Source of the DNA: Balanoglossus misakiensis
Taxonomy: Eukaryota > Hemichordata
Length of the DNA stretch: 64,000 nt
Direction: 5' to 3'
Assembly (NCBI GenBank): GCA_040954595.2
Contig: CM082579.2
Location: forward strand, 3,472,001-3,536,000
Under the pieces are notes generated by a model, which did not search any database, was not told the DNA's origin, and worked only from the letters and a program-made list of their open reading frames with translations. The translations under genes were made by a program, and so were the position numbers. Shown one piece after another: positions 60,475 through 64,000 of the stretch (position 1 is its first letter; every line of letters begins with the position of its first letter).

Positions 60475-63400
60475 TCCATCCATCCATCCACCCATCCATC
60501 CATCCATCCATCCACCCATCCATCCATCCATCCACCCACCCATCCATCCATCCACCCATCCATCCACCCATCCATCCATCCACCCATCCACCCATCCATC
60601 CACCCACCCATCCATCCACCCATCCACCCATCCATCCATCCACCCATCCACCCATCCATCCACCCACCCATCCATCCACCCATCCACCCATCCACCCACC
60701 CACCCATCCATCCATCCACCCATCCATCCACCCATCCATCCATCCACCCATCCATCCATCCACCCATCCATCCACCCATCCATCCATCCACCCATCCACC
60801 CATCCATCCATCCACCCACCCACCCATCCATCCATCCACCCATCCATCCAACCACCCATCCATCCACCCATCCATCCATCCACCCATCCACCCATCCATC
60901 CATCCACCCATCCATCCACCCACCCATCCATCCACCCACCCAACCATCCATCCATCCACCCATCCATCCATCCACCCACCCATCCATCCACCCATCCACC
61001 CACCCACCCATCCATCCACCCACCCATCCACCCATCCATCCACCCACCCATCCATCCACCCATCCACCCATCCATCCATCCACCCATCCATCCACCCACC
61101 CATCCATCCACCCATCCATCCATCCATCCACCCATCCATCCATCCACCCATCCACCCACCCACCCATCCATCCATCCACCCATCCATCCACCCACCCATC
61201 CACCCATCCACCCACCCACCCATCCACCCACCCATCCATCCACCCATCCATCCACCAATCCACCCATCCACCCATCCATCCATCCACCCATCCACCCATC
61301 CATCCACCCACCCATCCACCCATCCATCCACCCACCCATCCATCCACCCATCCACCCATCCATCCATCCACCCATCCATCCACCCACCCATCCATCCACC
61401 CATCCATCCATCCATCCACCCATCCATCCATCCACCCATCCACCCACCCACCCATCCATCCATCCACCCATCCATCCACCCACCCATCCACCCATCCATC
61501 CATCCACCCATCCACCCACCCATCCATCCACCCATCCATCCACCAATCCACCCATCCACCCATCCATCCATCCACCCATCCACCCATCCATCCACCCATC
61601 CACCCACCCACCCATCCATCCATCCACCCATCCATCCACCCACCCATCCATCCACCCATCCATCCATCCACCCATCCACCCACCCATCCACCCATCCATC
61701 CATCCATCCATCCATCCACCCATCCACCCACCCACCCACCCATCCATCCACCCATCCACCCATCCACCCATCCATCCACCCACTCATCCACCCACCCATC
61801 CACCCATCCACCCACCCACCCATCCATCCACCCATCCAGCCATCCATCCACCCATCCACCCATCCACCCACCCATCCATCCACCCATCCATCCACCCATC
61901 CATCCACCCATCCACCAACCCACCCATCCATCCACCCACCCACCCACCCATCCACCCATCCATCCACCCATCCACCCACCCATCCACCCATCCATCCACC
62001 CACCCATCCACCCACCCATCCACCCAACCACCCACCCACCCATCCATCCACCCATCCATCCACCCATCCACCCACCCATCCATCCACCCACCCACCCACC
62101 CATCCACCCATCCACACACCCATCCACCCACCCATCCACCCATCCACCCACATATCCACCCACCAGCCCACCCATCCACCCATCCATCCACCCATCCATC
62201 CACCCACCCACCCATCCATCCACCCATCCACCCATCCATCCACCCATCCACCCACCCACCCATCCATCCACCCATCCATCCACCCACCCATCCATCCACC
62301 CATCCACCCATCCATCCATCCACCCATCCATCCACCCACCCATCCATCCACCCATCCATCCATCCACCCATCCATCCATCCACCCATCCATCCACCCATC
62401 CATCCATCCACCCATCCATCCACCCATCCATCCATCCACCCATCCATCCATCCACCCACCCACCCATCCATCCACCCATCCATCCATCCACCCATCCATC
62501 CATCCACCCATCCACCCATCCATCCATCCACCCATCCATCCACCCACCCATCCATCCACCCACCCATCCATCCATCCATCCACCCATCCATCCATCCACC
62601 CACCCATCCATCCACCCATCCACCCATCCATCCACCCACCCATCCATCCACCCACCCATCCACCCATCCATCCACCCACCCATCCATCCACCCATCCACC
62701 CATCCATCCATCCACCCATCCATCCACCCACCCATCCATCCATCCACCCATCCATCCATCCATCCACCCATCCACCCACCCACCCATCCATCCATCTACC
62801 CATCCATCCACCCACCCATCCATCCACCCACCCATCCATCCATCCATCCACCCATCCACCCACCCACCCATCCATCCATCCACCCATCCATCCACCAATC
62901 CACCCATCCACCCATCCATCCATCCACCCATCCATCCATCCACCCATCCACCCACCCACCCATCCATCCATCCACCCCTCCATCCATCCACCCATCCATC
63001 CATCCACCCATCCACCCACCCACCCATCCATCCATCCACCCCTCCATCCACCCACCCATCCACCCATCCACCCATCCACCCACCCATCCACCCACCCATC
63101 CATCCATCCACCCATCCACCCACCCACCCATCCATCCACCCATCCACCCATCCATCCACCCATCCACCCACCCATCCACCCACCCACCCATCCATCCACC
63201 CATCCATCCATCCACCCATCCATCCACCCATCCATCCACCCATCCACCCATCCACCCACCCACCCATCCATCCACCCATCCATCCACCCACCCATCCATC
63301 CAACCACCCACCCACCCATCCATCCACCCATCCACCCACCCATCCACCCATCCATCCACCCATCCACCCACCCACCCACCCATCCACCCATCCACCCAAC

Positions 63401-64000
63401 CACCCACCCACCCACCCACCCATCCATCCACCCATCCATCCACCCATCCACCCACCCATCCATCCACCCACCCACCCATCCACCCACCCACCCATCCACC
63501 CACCCACCCACCCACCCATCCACCCATTCATCCATCCACCCACCCATCCATCCACCCATCCACCCATCCACCCACCCATCCACCCATCCACCCAACCACC
63601 CACCCACCCACCCACCCATCCATCCACCCACCCATCCATCCATCCAACCACCCACCCACCCACCCATCCACCCACCCATCCACCCATCCATCCACCCATC
63701 CACCCACCCATCCACCCACCCACCCATCCACCCATCCACCCACCCATCCACCCATCCACCCACCCATCCATCAATCCATCCACCCACCCATCCACCCACC
63801 CACCCACCCATCCACCCATCCATCCACCCACCCACCCATCCATCCACCCATCCATCCACCCATCCACCCACCCATCCATCCACCCATCCACCCACCCATC
63901 CACCCACCCATCCACCCACCCACCCACCCATCCACCCATCCATCCACCCATCCATCCATCCACCCACCCACCCATCCATCCACCCATCCATCCACCCATC
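60475..64000. repeat. CCAT/CCAC tetranucleotide satellite, continues past the right edge
   Basis: More than 3.5 kb composed almost only of two tetramers, CCAT and CCAC, in irregular order with rare variants (CCAA, CACA, CCAG, CCCC). No stop codon can arise from these tetramers on the minus strand, so all three minus frames are open for hundreds of codons (Gly-Trp-Met-Asp/Gly-Gly-Trp-Val patterns). These are not proteins. Longer-range order is visible: a marker variant CCACCAATCC recurs exactly 288 bp apart (61252 and 61540), with nearly the same order of tetramers between. Confidence 0.97.

Noticed and set aside
60451-63999. Minus-strand open frames of 1182, 778, 735 and 442 codons rich in Gly-Trp-Met-Asp
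   Set aside because: They are read from the CCAT/CCAC satellite. Tetramers GGAT and GGGT cannot form a stop codon in any frame, so all three frames are open by composition alone.

Overview
This is nuclear DNA from an invertebrate animal. The genes are split by GT-AG introns, intergenic DNA is AT-rich, microsatellites are frequent, and the proteins closely resemble conserved bilaterian families. Two tripartite-motif (TRIM) genes, and an HMGB gene lying head-to-head with a SAP30-type gene, would suit an invertebrate deuterostome such as a hemichordate or cephalochordate. A lophotrochozoan cannot be excluded from sequence alone, and I cannot name the species.

Layout: (1) 1-8.1 kb holds two TRIM-like E3 ubiquitin ligase genes, tail to tail: a plus-strand RING/B-box/coiled-coil protein with an unfamiliar C-terminal domain (1952-5047), and a minus-strand TRIM whose C-terminus is a MIB/HERC2 domain (8089-6013). 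(2) 8.7-14.7 kb holds EXOSC9 (minus) and ATP6V0C (plus), with start codons 362 bp apart. EXOSC9 intron 1 carries a ~1.1 kb DNA-transposon-like element. (3) 19.1-29.2 kb holds TRAP1 (minus, 16 coding exons) and SLC30A9/ZnT9 (plus, 14 coding exons), start codons 356 bp apart; both encode mitochondrial proteins in animals. (4) 31.2-37.8 kb holds an HMGB1/2/3-type gene (minus) and SAP30L/SAP30 (plus), head to head. (5) 41.6-49.2 kb holds a two-exon neuropeptide precursor with nine copies of a GPITGDLFTEFG core flanked by dibasic sites. (6) 49.2-60.3 kb has no gene I recognise. (7) 60.35-64.0 kb is simple satellite, first (ATTC)n and then more than 3.5 kb of mixed CCAT/CCAC tetramers running off the right edge.

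Exon boundaries below were read by hand from splice consensus, reading phase and family alignment from memory. For the seven conserved genes and the neuropeptide gene, all phases close and the total lengths match or approach the family norm. Most genes are housekeeping (RNA exosome, V-ATPase, mitochondrial chaperone, zinc transport, chromatin). The items that look least described are the neuropeptide precursor, the TRIM-MIB architecture and the C-terminal domain of the first TRIM protein.
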